IMG/VR virus record: IMGVR_UViG_3300006919_007379 | Location: 1 to 46,667 of that record | Direction: 5' to 3' (one strand) | DNA length: 46,667 bases | Origin: a virus | Shown here: piece by piece, positions 33,001-38,020 of the stretch | How positions within the stretch are numbered: the first letter of the stretch is position 1 | How the letters are laid out: every line of letters starts with the position of its first letter | The notes under the pieces: generated by a model | The model's input: only the letters and a program-made list of their open reading frames with translations | Databases searched by the model: none | Told to the model about the DNA's origin: nothing | Made by a program: the position numbers and the translations under genes

Positions 33001-33159
33001 AACCTTGATAGCGATGGGTGGAAGCGATCTCAGGAGATGTTCTTAGAACGGTACGGCTGGTTAATGGAAACAGATTATACCGGAGAAGAACTTATGGACC
33101 TAGTTTTGTTTGGCAATTACAGAGGTATGCCTCAACGCCAGAGTAACGTTGGACTTTAG
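24004..33159 (+). CDS. Giant 3051-residue virion protein with C-terminal PI3/4-kinase-like domain
   Basis: The largest gene of the window. Order: an N-terminal actinophage head-type domain (GGFRRCVVILMDKPQFGGKPQ, then ICAWLHHELTGKWPNEGKG and a long basic run); a Cys motif FRCPPGFEKGGTFTN...CG near 244; a second copy YRCPPGTRYGGRFSN...CG near 610; acidic helical regions; four roughly 90-100-residue repeats (972-1350) built on YRVSGGG-x-T-LDF...DDDL; many Arg/Asp-rich helices; a GGGFTEEMFNNNLLFYRNMG alpha/beta domain near 2327; a Pro-rich linker near 2555; and a kinase-like end with K2764 in FMIKF, DRHGSN at 2874-2879 and PIDMGL with D2896. It is probably capsid-internal and ejected, but this is inference. 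Confidence 0.85.
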   Translation: MTIEFKAPEIGPNADALTSLTRGRGPRRGNLEDLLKYWRPIMKKPGGFRRCVVILMDKPQFGGKPQRICAWLHHELTGKWPNEGKGKRGRGKGKRKRRGRSVTRRVRSAGKKSLTGISPLTEVTSLRMTIRESREFGGILVQPIAGRKNAVEMKAAMFLQHSERLPLFAGNEVKRVGVFGSSSRLGQAAQAAGSIILPGDLSDIRSPIRSQIYETLTPGVPNIPNARGGRILRSRGRGARNKFRCPPGFEKGGTFTNSEFSTCGAQILGIATSGPGSPTPEANNRLSRLANTAGLVNEIGDLRNNDSAVDIIRAAQIPAAPKKGSPTRAETSIDLVLTRYEQEDFPTKVVRRDGVILEPVVSVEALGKLNEFDDMADGSLIERYEAGQIGASTVPAFSTNLRNVFVSIPDAGAVKISRVGGEISDAERAGLLRSFATGISRSADLPDPSAAVRAWADGSDGRFTVEFGEVTETGFAIAEGKNDLIKVSTAGGKTETVPRWVYETFLSRSAPRRAKDAPIYEIVAEEGAEEKSGSPFAFSQKSAPVATDFTDVLDAKYYHMSVNSKIEAFTSLTEIDFKAPRGRGLGRRIGRGGRAVGGRSRAVFDGNLGRYRCPPGTRYGGRFSNQFASNCGYSLPRQIVNNLVDLGTRLEDAMERRRRRRLDTSPGDGRSNLKPETAEKLDDAIRTLDAATGDLGRVFEKTEGVEGGKLGRTLGEAQRDVDLTPEERQLLEGEALEAALKNLRDVMNDQDLANANLDEIRKAYKAVEKAANTEAGRLSDNPPRTPEQRSRQDGILGFLRELILRFLGLWNEDFERERAGRRDRDVVPGDEGVPGGPGGGGPRRPRAPGVPGDGPDSRAPDGRTPDGRTPDPDDIPEALQPKPVGEMTDGELVREFFRLRHGSPGLLIPGQRDEEMDRRRLREINAELRRRNIDPYNPQTITYTPADDADDPEKIMDEFARILQEFRERAEEYRVSGGGRTLDFVESLDDDDLDKYINAFETAAEAMADNPQFDDIRAALERLRAERDRRNRSRSLVNANLRDRFDLETEEGMAEAIQHFYDLAEEYNARDAMTVEFIQLLNDDEVAFFQDVFDQAIIQFPEVAQRDNAFMKIAARLADERDRRDRLNKVPASEIKPEDYQRVLAEMEAHMERYRVAGGGMTLDFFNAISDDDLIKYRRAVRDAIDANAVPADEIGNLQELLKRMDNEFDRRFQGPGKRPRIESEENNIKDKFDLDENADLFAVIAEFEKRAADFKVSGGGMTQNMLETLSDDELDVFFNAHLRLSDLYAAEGREGLEDLEELIGRLAAERDRRRLQQAAFDPGSRSDPDSRSLRNVNNRFPRNGLPGRAYWRDDDYNGTDAAELDRRFGGYYDADGNLNDRGREVNRRLRPSDPTDPNAGAGGAPEPPDPNDPDVLDRFSDDELRALIEAGDDFPFNLQRISDDDLVRLDNITGEMARENINAGNLRNWRAIRAEYNALEDGTRDPNRLGVNVPGSASNRPQRLPEYRNDPGFNTQGRRDPVNMPELDNLTPEQIDNVAGAAVREHQEVLQLILNEVGPLQDGWNVADLEAAVRRRIEEEDFPQAGARLLTLRLQAFRELNQMVDGLRFVREEESFDANDTAARAARDLDVLKEYLPYLALNRREGIMNLRDNPDAALSRIDPDFEFLVDGAPSANRVVDEPEVDIIFNRVDPDYDDALNRYDADPDRFLSDLDLYSAGDLLDMFDARVGAGEVVDPSLRAALKARYADLLNINDGDVDDLARRMANMDDAMLDDMSPRDRALRQARLRAGNAGRPPSRAAAEQADRLRAADQRRADADRGGIPSGGPFEFTEGMTSRERFDAVIDAADADPAGVRLQGYLENMSPEEFGRFEREYGSLLAFAAQRDANGLSEDDVQRYFDYLSDAMDRERARRGNINRFQLDRDLQDRSDEALEAHIEHLQNSKAWGLDTLGRDVDELDALINRLQSEVEARRLRNLGSVTPDLVDQPRQGDAAVRVRLRDAMFEDNMNADKIPGAKAMLRNELMLAEASTNEMLRYRERILNSTNLSDSQKDDLMRSWNRAMRIRGDRSFERNLPLNERSVEAIDRHLEYVQERLDNMDPNIIDENGLLTLREELLDGRAVASARANLGDAVDNKPQLSDRWRKVGRWNFLKARRQRQQKREQKIKDIAERRYGDRETQPWDIGGRDGLSAMTDAQVESRIRDAFLLDTDQPVQVGSVEINGKTYTKQIIPTTDGRGDGVFISRDGPRGDILQIDVQSSMKFQLLDSDGNVVAEETYSENDGGFRLGRMSRTITWDAQGDGKVKHNLLGTSRVIQFEGQDISFAGGGFTEEMFNNNLLFYRNMGVSKVKVGAVDDGRVVWPRIGFRDDNPNHIRNLNEGMVEVLKDYNGYKEAKRTGIEPTLKQRAAKALIQDDVRAERIEAMVEPLLNVDDPVRVLASMDAREINELPDMHDFMLALEGEGIRNSVAFQMFRGGGVYIGRNVGDDPANNIGALDGDMVDQLLADDPELAGLTLPNPFRGTTFSDGTWDITDILSDADGDPRQVTPDLIDPYDRPPEPSIPSIPSVPSGPTPPPRQSDARPNQKLDPNFDRGEQRPLPAVPVGANGIESVDQGAEWMRDGNNDVSGVPDEFLNPVVLAVSDIGEDRLGQYSNEMLEELVEESLDDLPFDVTRLSDNDLQRLVGVVDRLYGQNGSGYRHGQAIRDEQNRVLRRDDREPNARFEMLVPGMGMDDGGGVNNRGNAINGAQLIVDTATGQIFMIKFNDGRSYGRDEDGNELVGRALMIRLGFVQGQMRLDGPANPNAANRDPWDDPAINPARGLMGEALQNYLPEGATDIMIGRRNPGQYDFSNENTLDDATHMMLGDALLFNSDRHGSNWLQYTDRDGNVRLVPIDMGLTLGGRDGEDGTDNDFFGVEYRDPRTGDLVRLSPEEQFAARAANSRGPRLSGDLYSQLAAASASDRAAVAASFDRALERLRAAQSAEDMEKVIGDIVGAHGNLDSDGWKRSQEMFLERYGWLMETDYTGEELMDLVLFGNYRGMPQRQSNVGL

Positions 33160-33180
33160 CGTTTGTTGAGTACAGAAGTT

Positions 33181-33209
33181 TTGCTATTTTCAGAAGATTA
33201 AGGTAGACT
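33181..33209 (+). promoter_or_regulatory. Leaderless promoter for the gene at 33216
   Basis: TTGCTA (33181-33186), 17 bases, TAGACT (33204-33209), then 6 bases and the ATG at 33216. Confidence 0.75.
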
Positions 33210-33215
33210 AACAAC

Positions 33216-33452
33216 ATGAAAAAATTTGGATTTTATGACTTAGACAACACTCTTGAAGGGACTGTTACTGAAACACCTGACGGCCTTGTTGCGGAAAATG
33301 TAGATAACCCGAAGTTTAAAGAGTTTATAGATTTTTTAATTGAATCTGATGGCGGGCAAGCTAGGACTGTAAGACAACTCACACGATCAGGGTTCTCATA
33401 CACAAGTATTAGAGAAATTCGAGATAAGCCTAAAGGTGGTGCAGCAACATGA
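33216..33452 (+). CDS. Unknown 78-residue protein
   Basis: A small soluble protein starting MKKFGFYDLDNTLEGTV, with a mixed strand/helix pattern and a basic C-terminus (SIREIRDKPKGG). The DLDNT segment superficially resembles a HAD-phosphatase DxDxT motif, but the protein is much too short for that fold and the rest does not match. It is predicted to be leaderless and is coupled (ATGA) to the next gene. The function is unknown. Confidence 0.6.
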   Translation: MKKFGFYDLDNTLEGTVTETPDGLVAENVDNPKFKEFIDFLIESDGGQARTVRQLTRSGFSYTSIREIRDKPKGGAAT

Positions 33453-34066
33453 TTAAACACTACATTTTAACGAAAAACGCTACGATGCTGCTTACCGTTT
33501 CTAGTCTTAACTCTGTAGAGTTTTTTGTTAAGCGTGGCTTTGAAGAAGAGGCAGCCGAACTTGAACTAGAGATGAGTATTCGGGCTACCCGTGAGCCTGA
33601 TACTGACATGTATACGCCCACAAGAATTAAGCGACGTTTTCCAGATGCTATTGAAGTAGATTCAGCTAAGTTTGAAGATGCTCGCAAAAAAGTTGAGCAG
33701 TTTAACGCTGATTATGATGATAATGTTGCTGAGCTTGAAGCTATGTCTTTAGAAGACTTAAAAACTTATATCTCCACGGCTCCTGCTAGAATGCCGAAAC
33801 TAGTGAACTATAAGCAACTTAACGAGTTGTGGCAGGTGTTGTATGCTAGTAGTGAATCAGGGTTTATGGCTATTGATGAAGAGGACAGAGAAGACGAAGA
33901 AGTTAGAGAAGATATTCATGCGTTGTATACGTTGTTGAAAGATGCTGAGATTACTAACGACAACTCTTCGATTAAAGAAGTTTTGAAATTAGCGAAGTTT
34001 GTTTCTCCTGATGCTATAGGTGTTACTTTTGAGGCAATTGAGCCGGAGGCTGAGGCTGATGGCTAA
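33449..34066 (+). CDS. Unknown acidic helical protein in the head module
   Basis: A 205-residue protein starting by ATGA overlap. After a hydrophobic strand-rich start (MIKHYILTKNATMLLTVSSL) it is acidic and helical (FEEEAAELELEMSIRATREPD; DEEDREDEEVREDIHALYTLLKD). No known domain is recognised. It lies among accessory head genes between the giant protein and the DUF6582-containing protein and may be a virion component. Confidence 0.6.
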   Translation: MIKHYILTKNATMLLTVSSLNSVEFFVKRGFEEEAAELELEMSIRATREPDTDMYTPTRIKRRFPDAIEVDSAKFEDARKKVEQFNADYDDNVAELEAMSLEDLKTYISTAPARMPKLVNYKQLNELWQVLYASSESGFMAIDEEDREDEEVREDIHALYTLLKDAEITNDNSSIKEVLKLAKFVSPDAIGVTFEAIEPEAEADG

Positions 34067-35573
34067 GGACCCTTTAGAAGGACAGACAGTACCCACGAAA
34101 GAAATGGCGGAAAACCTATCCGACATTTTAGGCTGTACGGGTGCTCACAAAGTCGGTGATGACGCTTGGGGTCCTTGCGAGTCCGCTGAAGATTTGCAGC
34201 AGCTTATCAAGCTAGGTAATCCTGCTTTTCGTGAATGGAAAGAACGGCAGGGAAAGAAAACTGGCAGTAAAGAAATGCTGCGGTTGAAAGCCGCTAAAGG
34301 AAAGAGCGTGTTTTCTTCTCGGGCTGAAGCGGAGCAGGCTGCTGTCAAGTTAGGTTGTTTTGGGGCGCATCAAACTGCTCAAGGCAAGTGGGCACCTTGT
34401 GCTACACCTGAAGAGCGTAATGCTGCCCAAGGTAACGGCGGCAATGGGTCTGCGAGAGTTATTCGTGCTCAGCGGCCTGCCCGCAGAACTGTAACTAATG
34501 AGCGTAGGTGGGAGAATCTGCGTGAGCGTGGCCCACGTGGTATTGAAACTCTTCCCGGTGGCGGGCTTGTTTCTGGCAAGGCAGGTGTTTCGGATTCTTT
34601 TAAGCCGACTGCTGGTATGGTGTCGGAGGCTAAGAAGGGTTTGGAGTGGCGTAAAGAGTTTGGTCGTGGCGGCACTATGGTTGGTGTTGCTCGTGCTCGT
34701 GATATTGCGAACGGGAAGAACTTGCCGTATCGTACTGTGAAGCGGGTTAAGGCTTATTTTGATCGTCATCAGAGCGATTCAAAAGCTGGGGGTTACCGTC
34801 CGGGCGAGAAGGGGTTTCCTTCTAATGGGCGCATTGCTTGGGCTTTGTGGGGTGGCGATGCCGGTTATACTTGGGCGAAGGCTATTGTTCGTCGTGTAGA
34901 GGGCGGCGAGAAGACGACGTTTGACACTATTGAGGAAAAGCGGTTCTATACGCAGAAGCGTCGGGAAGAGTACGCTAAGCGGGGTTGGGCGCTTCCTGAC
35001 GGGTCGTATCCGATTAGAGATGTTGGTGATTTGCGGAACGCTATCCAAGCTTACGGTTTAGGTAAAGATAGAGAGGCCGCTAAGCGTCACATTATGAAAC
35101 GTGCCCGTGCTTTGGGTAGGACTGAGTTGATTCCAGATAATTGGAAAGTTCGTGAGAAGGCTGCTAGAAAGTATGGGCCGAATGATCCGAAGACTCCTGC
35201 TAAACCGTCTGAACGTATTAGCGGTTCACGTCGAAACAAGCCGGGTACTGCTGCAAATACTCGTGGGGGGATTAAACTTTCGGCTGCGGTTGAAAAGTCT
35301 TTGAAAGAAAAGGTTAAGACTCACAACGAGAAGATGACGAAACGGAATAAAGATAGCCGTAAAGTTACGCTCGGCATGTTAAAAGCTGTGTGGCGAAGAG
35401 GCGCTGGAGCGTTTTCGCAGACTCATCGCCCGAAGATGGGGCGGCAGCAATGGGCTATGGGCCGTGTCAATGCGTTTCTTAAGTTAACGTCTAGCGGAAA
35501 ACCATCAAATCCGAAGTATACAACCGACAACGACTTGCTTCCTAAAGGTCATCCACGGTCTACTCGCAAGTAG
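34059..35573 (+). CDS. Multidomain virion-associated protein (two Cys/His motifs, DUF6582-type and other phage head domains)
   Basis: A 504-residue basic protein; the start at 34059 overlaps the upstream gene and follows GGAGG. Domains in order: two Cys/His motifs (LGCTGAHKVGDDAWGPC and LGCFGAHQTAQGKWAPC); KGLEWRKEFGRGGTMVGVARA through GYPSNGRIAWALWGGDAG-type sequence, a module usually fused to phage head proteases; a DUF6582-type segment ALPDGSYPIRDVGDLRNAIQ; and a C-terminal KVTLGMLKAVWRRGAGAFS / TTDNDLLPKGHPRSTR module. In many actinophages these modules are appended to the prohead protease or portal; here they form a separate protein next to the capsid gene. Confidence 0.75.
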   Translation: MAKDPLEGQTVPTKEMAENLSDILGCTGAHKVGDDAWGPCESAEDLQQLIKLGNPAFREWKERQGKKTGSKEMLRLKAAKGKSVFSSRAEAEQAAVKLGCFGAHQTAQGKWAPCATPEERNAAQGNGGNGSARVIRAQRPARRTVTNERRWENLRERGPRGIETLPGGGLVSGKAGVSDSFKPTAGMVSEAKKGLEWRKEFGRGGTMVGVARARDIANGKNLPYRTVKRVKAYFDRHQSDSKAGGYRPGEKGFPSNGRIAWALWGGDAGYTWAKAIVRRVEGGEKTTFDTIEEKRFYTQKRREEYAKRGWALPDGSYPIRDVGDLRNAIQAYGLGKDREAAKRHIMKRARALGRTELIPDNWKVREKAARKYGPNDPKTPAKPSERISGSRRNKPGTAANTRGGIKLSAAVEKSLKEKVKTHNEKMTKRNKDSRKVTLGMLKAVWRRGAGAFSQTHRPKMGRQQWAMGRVNAFLKLTSSGKPSNPKYTTDNDLLPKGHPRSTRK

Positions 35574-35761
35574 TATCGCTGGATTAAGGTTTGCGATATA
35601 CATTAGAATAGTACTGTTGCTTGCCGCAAGAGAATCTTGGGAAAGTTCCCGTGAACCCCTTTACGTAGGTGATAGCATAATACTTGACTGGTGTCACCAG
35701 ATTGTTGGGTCGCCTGTCATTAAAGTAAACATGTTAAACTCAAACCTTAAGGAGACTAAAC
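35574..35761 (+). promoter_or_regulatory. Capsid gene upstream region with three palindromes
   Basis: A 188-base gap before the major capsid gene. It has three compact dyads: CTTGC-C-GCAAG (35620-35630), GGGAA-AG-TTCCC (35639-35650) and CTGGTG-T-CACCAG (35688-35700). An extended -10 TG-T-TAAACT ends at 35740, about 7 bases before the predicted start at 35747, and TTAAGGAG precedes the ATG at 35762. TTGACT at 35684 has no well-placed -10 partner. This is the only head gene with such a region, consistent with strong or specially controlled capsid expression. Confidence 0.55.
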
Positions 35762-37048
35762 ATGAGTTTTGATGAAAGCCGACTCAACGAGCTGAAGTCT
35801 GCTCTTACCCAAAAGATGGATGAGCAGAAGCAGATCGCTGATTCGATGCAATTTGAGGGCACAACCCTCATCGCTGATGACGAAAAGAAGTCAGCATTCC
35901 AGAATAACATGACCCAGATTCGTGAGATCAAGGGTCTTATTGAGGACATGAGCACTCTTCGTGACGTGTCCGCTTGGTCTTCAGAGGCCGAGTACAAGTC
36001 AGTTGCTGCTGAGGTTGCTGCTGGCGTTGAGTCAGAGGTTTCTCGTCACCGTTCAGTCGGTGATGCGTTCCTTAACTCAGAGGAGTTCAAGTCACTTCAG
36101 GGTGGCAAGGCTGGCGTAAACATGACCTCTCCGTTCATGGCCAAGTCGCTTCAGCAGAAGGACCTTTACTCAGGTCTTCCTACTGGCACTCCTGACGCTT
36201 TCGGCGCTATTGAGCGTGACGGTATCGTCCCGATTGCTCAGCGTCGTAGCCGTGTGCGTGACCTTTTCCCGGCACGTACCACCAACTCAGCGGTTGTTGA
36301 GTACTTCCGTCAGACCGGCTTCACGAACAACGCTTCAGTTGTTCCTGAGTACTCGTCAGGCAACTTCGGTGCCAAGCCTCAGTCAACGATGACCTTCGTT
36401 GGTGAGCAGGCTCCGGTGCGGACGATTGCTCACTGGGAAGCCGCTCACCGTAACGTTCTTGCCGATGAGCCGCAGCTGCGTTCAATCATCGACAACGAGC
36501 TTCTTTACGGTCTTCGTCTGACCGAGGATGCCCAGATTCTTTCCGGTGCTGGCACTGGTGAGGACCTTACTGGTATTCTCAACACCACTGACATCCAGAC
36601 CTACGCATGGTCTGATGGCGCAACTTCACCTGTTGCTGACACCAAGGCCGATGCTCTCCGTCGTGCGGCTACTCTGGCATACCTTGCCTACTACGAGCCG
36701 ACCGGCATCATCGTCCACCCGTCAGACTGGGAAGACATTGAGCTTACCAAGAACTCACAGGGCACGTACCTTCTTGCCATGTCAGTTGCTGGTGGCGCTG
36801 AGTCACGTGTCTGGCGTATCCCCGTCATTGACACTCCGGCCATCGCTGAGGGTACCGCTCTTGTCGGTGCGTTCGGTACTGGCGCTCAGCTGTACGACCG
36901 TGAGGCTGCTTCAATCCGTATTTCGGAACAGCACTCAGACTTCTTCGTCCGCAACGCCATCGTGGTGCTTGCTGAAGAGCGTCTTGCCCTCGCTGTCAAG
37001 CGTCCCGAGGCGTTTGTGAAGGTCACCTTCGACGCCGAACCGAGCTGA
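35762..37048 (+). CDS. Major capsid protein (HK97 fold)
   Basis: A 428-residue capsid protein. The first about 105 residues are a helical delta/scaffold-like domain (ESRLNELKSALTQKMDEQKQIAD...) likely removed by the S78 protease. The rest shows HK97-fold features: IVPIAQRRSRVRDLFPARTTNSAVVEYFRQT, then IAHWEAAHRNVLADEPQL, LLYGLRLTEDAQILSGAGTGEDLTGI, the IIVHPSDWEDIELTKNSQG strand-helix and AIVVLAEERLALAVKRPEAFVKV at the end. Codon choice is richer in C-ending codons than neighbouring genes, as expected for very high expression. A strong terminator follows. Confidence 0.95.
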   Translation: MSFDESRLNELKSALTQKMDEQKQIADSMQFEGTTLIADDEKKSAFQNNMTQIREIKGLIEDMSTLRDVSAWSSEAEYKSVAAEVAAGVESEVSRHRSVGDAFLNSEEFKSLQGGKAGVNMTSPFMAKSLQQKDLYSGLPTGTPDAFGAIERDGIVPIAQRRSRVRDLFPARTTNSAVVEYFRQTGFTNNASVVPEYSSGNFGAKPQSTMTFVGEQAPVRTIAHWEAAHRNVLADEPQLRSIIDNELLYGLRLTEDAQILSGAGTGEDLTGILNTTDIQTYAWSDGATSPVADTKADALRRAATLAYLAYYEPTGIIVHPSDWEDIELTKNSQGTYLLAMSVAGGAESRVWRIPVIDTPAIAEGTALVGAFGTGAQLYDREAASIRISEQHSDFFVRNAIVVLAEERLALAVKRPEAFVKVTFDAEPS

Positions 37049-37093
37049 TCCTAGAGATCAACTTAAGAGTTGCTAAAACTTAGCGACTAGTTC

Positions 37094-37125
37094 AAAGGCC
37101 CCCCGGCTTCGGTCGGGGGGCTTTT
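37094..37125 (+). terminator. Intrinsic terminator after the capsid gene, UUCG loop
   Basis: AAAGGCCCCCCGGC pairs with GGTCGGGGGGCTTTT around a TTCG tetraloop (cUUCGg). The stem spans 37094-37107 and 37112-37125 and ends in a T run. It closes the head operon. Confidence 0.9.
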
Positions 37126-37133
37126 GCTATAAT
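37125..37133 (+). promoter_or_regulatory. Extended -10 promoter for the gene at 37139
   Basis: TG-C-TATAAT at 37125-37133, directly after the terminator, with the ATG only 5 bases after the -10 box, so a leaderless transcript is predicted. No -35 box is possible here since the stem occupies that position; the TG extension compensates. Confidence 0.6.
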
Positions 37134-37138
37134 AGGGT

Positions 37139-37876
37139 ATGCCTATCTTTGAAGAAGATTCAGATTTGCCTATACCTACGTGGACTCGTGATGAAGTAGT
37201 GGTGCTTGAGTCTATTGATGAGTTTTATTCTGCTGGTATTATCAACATGCTTCAGTTTTTGGTTGCTGAAGAAGGCGCTGTTCTGGATGAGACAATTGAT
37301 TTGACTTTGGTCATGCACTCTGTTGTTAATGCTCACAATGATAAGTATTCGTTTGATCAGACAGATATTTTGTTGGCGTTGGCAAGCGAGTTTTGTTTGA
37401 TTGATTCGGTTCATGACCGGCAGGTGCTGGCGGGTATTGAGTTGCTGGACAATGCTGTTCTGTACTTAGCGATGCACGACGAGCCTGACTATGCGTTAGA
37501 GGCGGCTGTGTGTCTCAGTCAAAGCAGCAGATCAATTATGCAAGTGTCAGCGGTACTTCCGTCTTTGTCGTTGTTTGGGCATTGGGAAGAATTTGCTGCT
37601 GTAATCATTAGTTCTATATTGACGCAGCGTGCCACATGTAGTAGAATGTCTGTACTGTACTCTGCTATAGAAACTCTAAATGTAGGGGTTGACAGCAAAG
37701 TTGACTTTGTGGATTACATCCGAAAGTTGTGTGCTGTCAATTTGCTTTCTCTGGAGATGCCGAAGTCATCTCAAGGAGAAGCATCAGTTCATTTAAATAC
37801 CCAGGCAGCTGGGTTGTTTTTGCTCTTCTCTAACAGAGTGGAGTTAGCGAAAGAACTAGCAAGCTTGTCAGTTTGA
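37139..37876 (+). CDS. Unknown acidic helical protein
   Basis: A 245-residue acidic protein, mostly helical, with ESIDEFYSAGIINMLQFLVAEEG near residue 22 and repeated Leu/Ala-rich helices (ALASEFCLIDSVHDRQVLAGIELLDNAVLYLAMHDEPDYALEAAVCL). No family is recognised. It is the first gene after the capsid terminator and has its own promoter. Its TGA lies in the -35 box of the ribonucleotide reductase promoter. Confidence 0.62.
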   Translation: MPIFEEDSDLPIPTWTRDEVVVLESIDEFYSAGIINMLQFLVAEEGAVLDETIDLTLVMHSVVNAHNDKYSFDQTDILLALASEFCLIDSVHDRQVLAGIELLDNAVLYLAMHDEPDYALEAAVCLSQSSRSIMQVSAVLPSLSLFGHWEEFAAVIISSILTQRATCSRMSVLYSAIETLNVGVDSKVDFVDYIRKLCAVNLLSLEMPKSSQGEASVHLNTQAAGLFLLFSNRVELAKELASLSV

Positions 37877-37902
37877 CATGCTGCCACGTTCATGGTAGCA
37901 TG
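37873..37902 (+). promoter_or_regulatory. Promoter of the ribonucleotide reductase gene with operator-like dyad
   Basis: TTGACA (37873-37878), 17 bases, TAGCAT (37896-37901). The arms CATGCTGCCA (37877-37886) and TGGTAGCATG (37893-37902) form a near-perfect inverted repeat that covers the end of the -35, the spacer and the -10, a natural repressor site. Predicted leader from about 37908 to 38020. Confidence 0.7.
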
Positions 37903-37926
37903 ATCTAGCAAGATTTTTGCAACTCT

Positions 37927-37957
37927 CACAATGACTTGACGATTGTAGTTCATTGTG
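37927..37957 (+). repeat. Inverted repeat in the nrdJ leader
   Basis: CACAATGA (37927-37934) and TCATTGTG (37950-37957) are complementary across 15 bases, within the 5' leader of the ribonucleotide reductase mRNA. It could form a hairpin or a protein site. I see no B12-box, so a cobalamin riboswitch is not supported. Confidence 0.55.
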
Positions 37958-38020
37958 GGTGGCTACAATAGTAAAACCATTATTTTTATACACACGTTCA
38001 CAGCCATAGGAGGACATAAG

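Noticed and set aside
33216-33452. HAD phosphatase from the DLDNT segment
   Set aside because: The protein is only 78 residues and lacks the other HAD motifs.
37955-38020. Upstream start (GTG at 37955) for the ribonucleotide reductase
   Set aside because: The extra 22 residues are not typical of the family, and the GTG at 38021 has AGGAGG at the right distance.
37908-38020. Cobalamin riboswitch upstream of the B12-dependent RNR
   Set aside because: The leader is about 113 bases, shorter than the known classes, and I see no B12-box; only an inverted repeat is visible.
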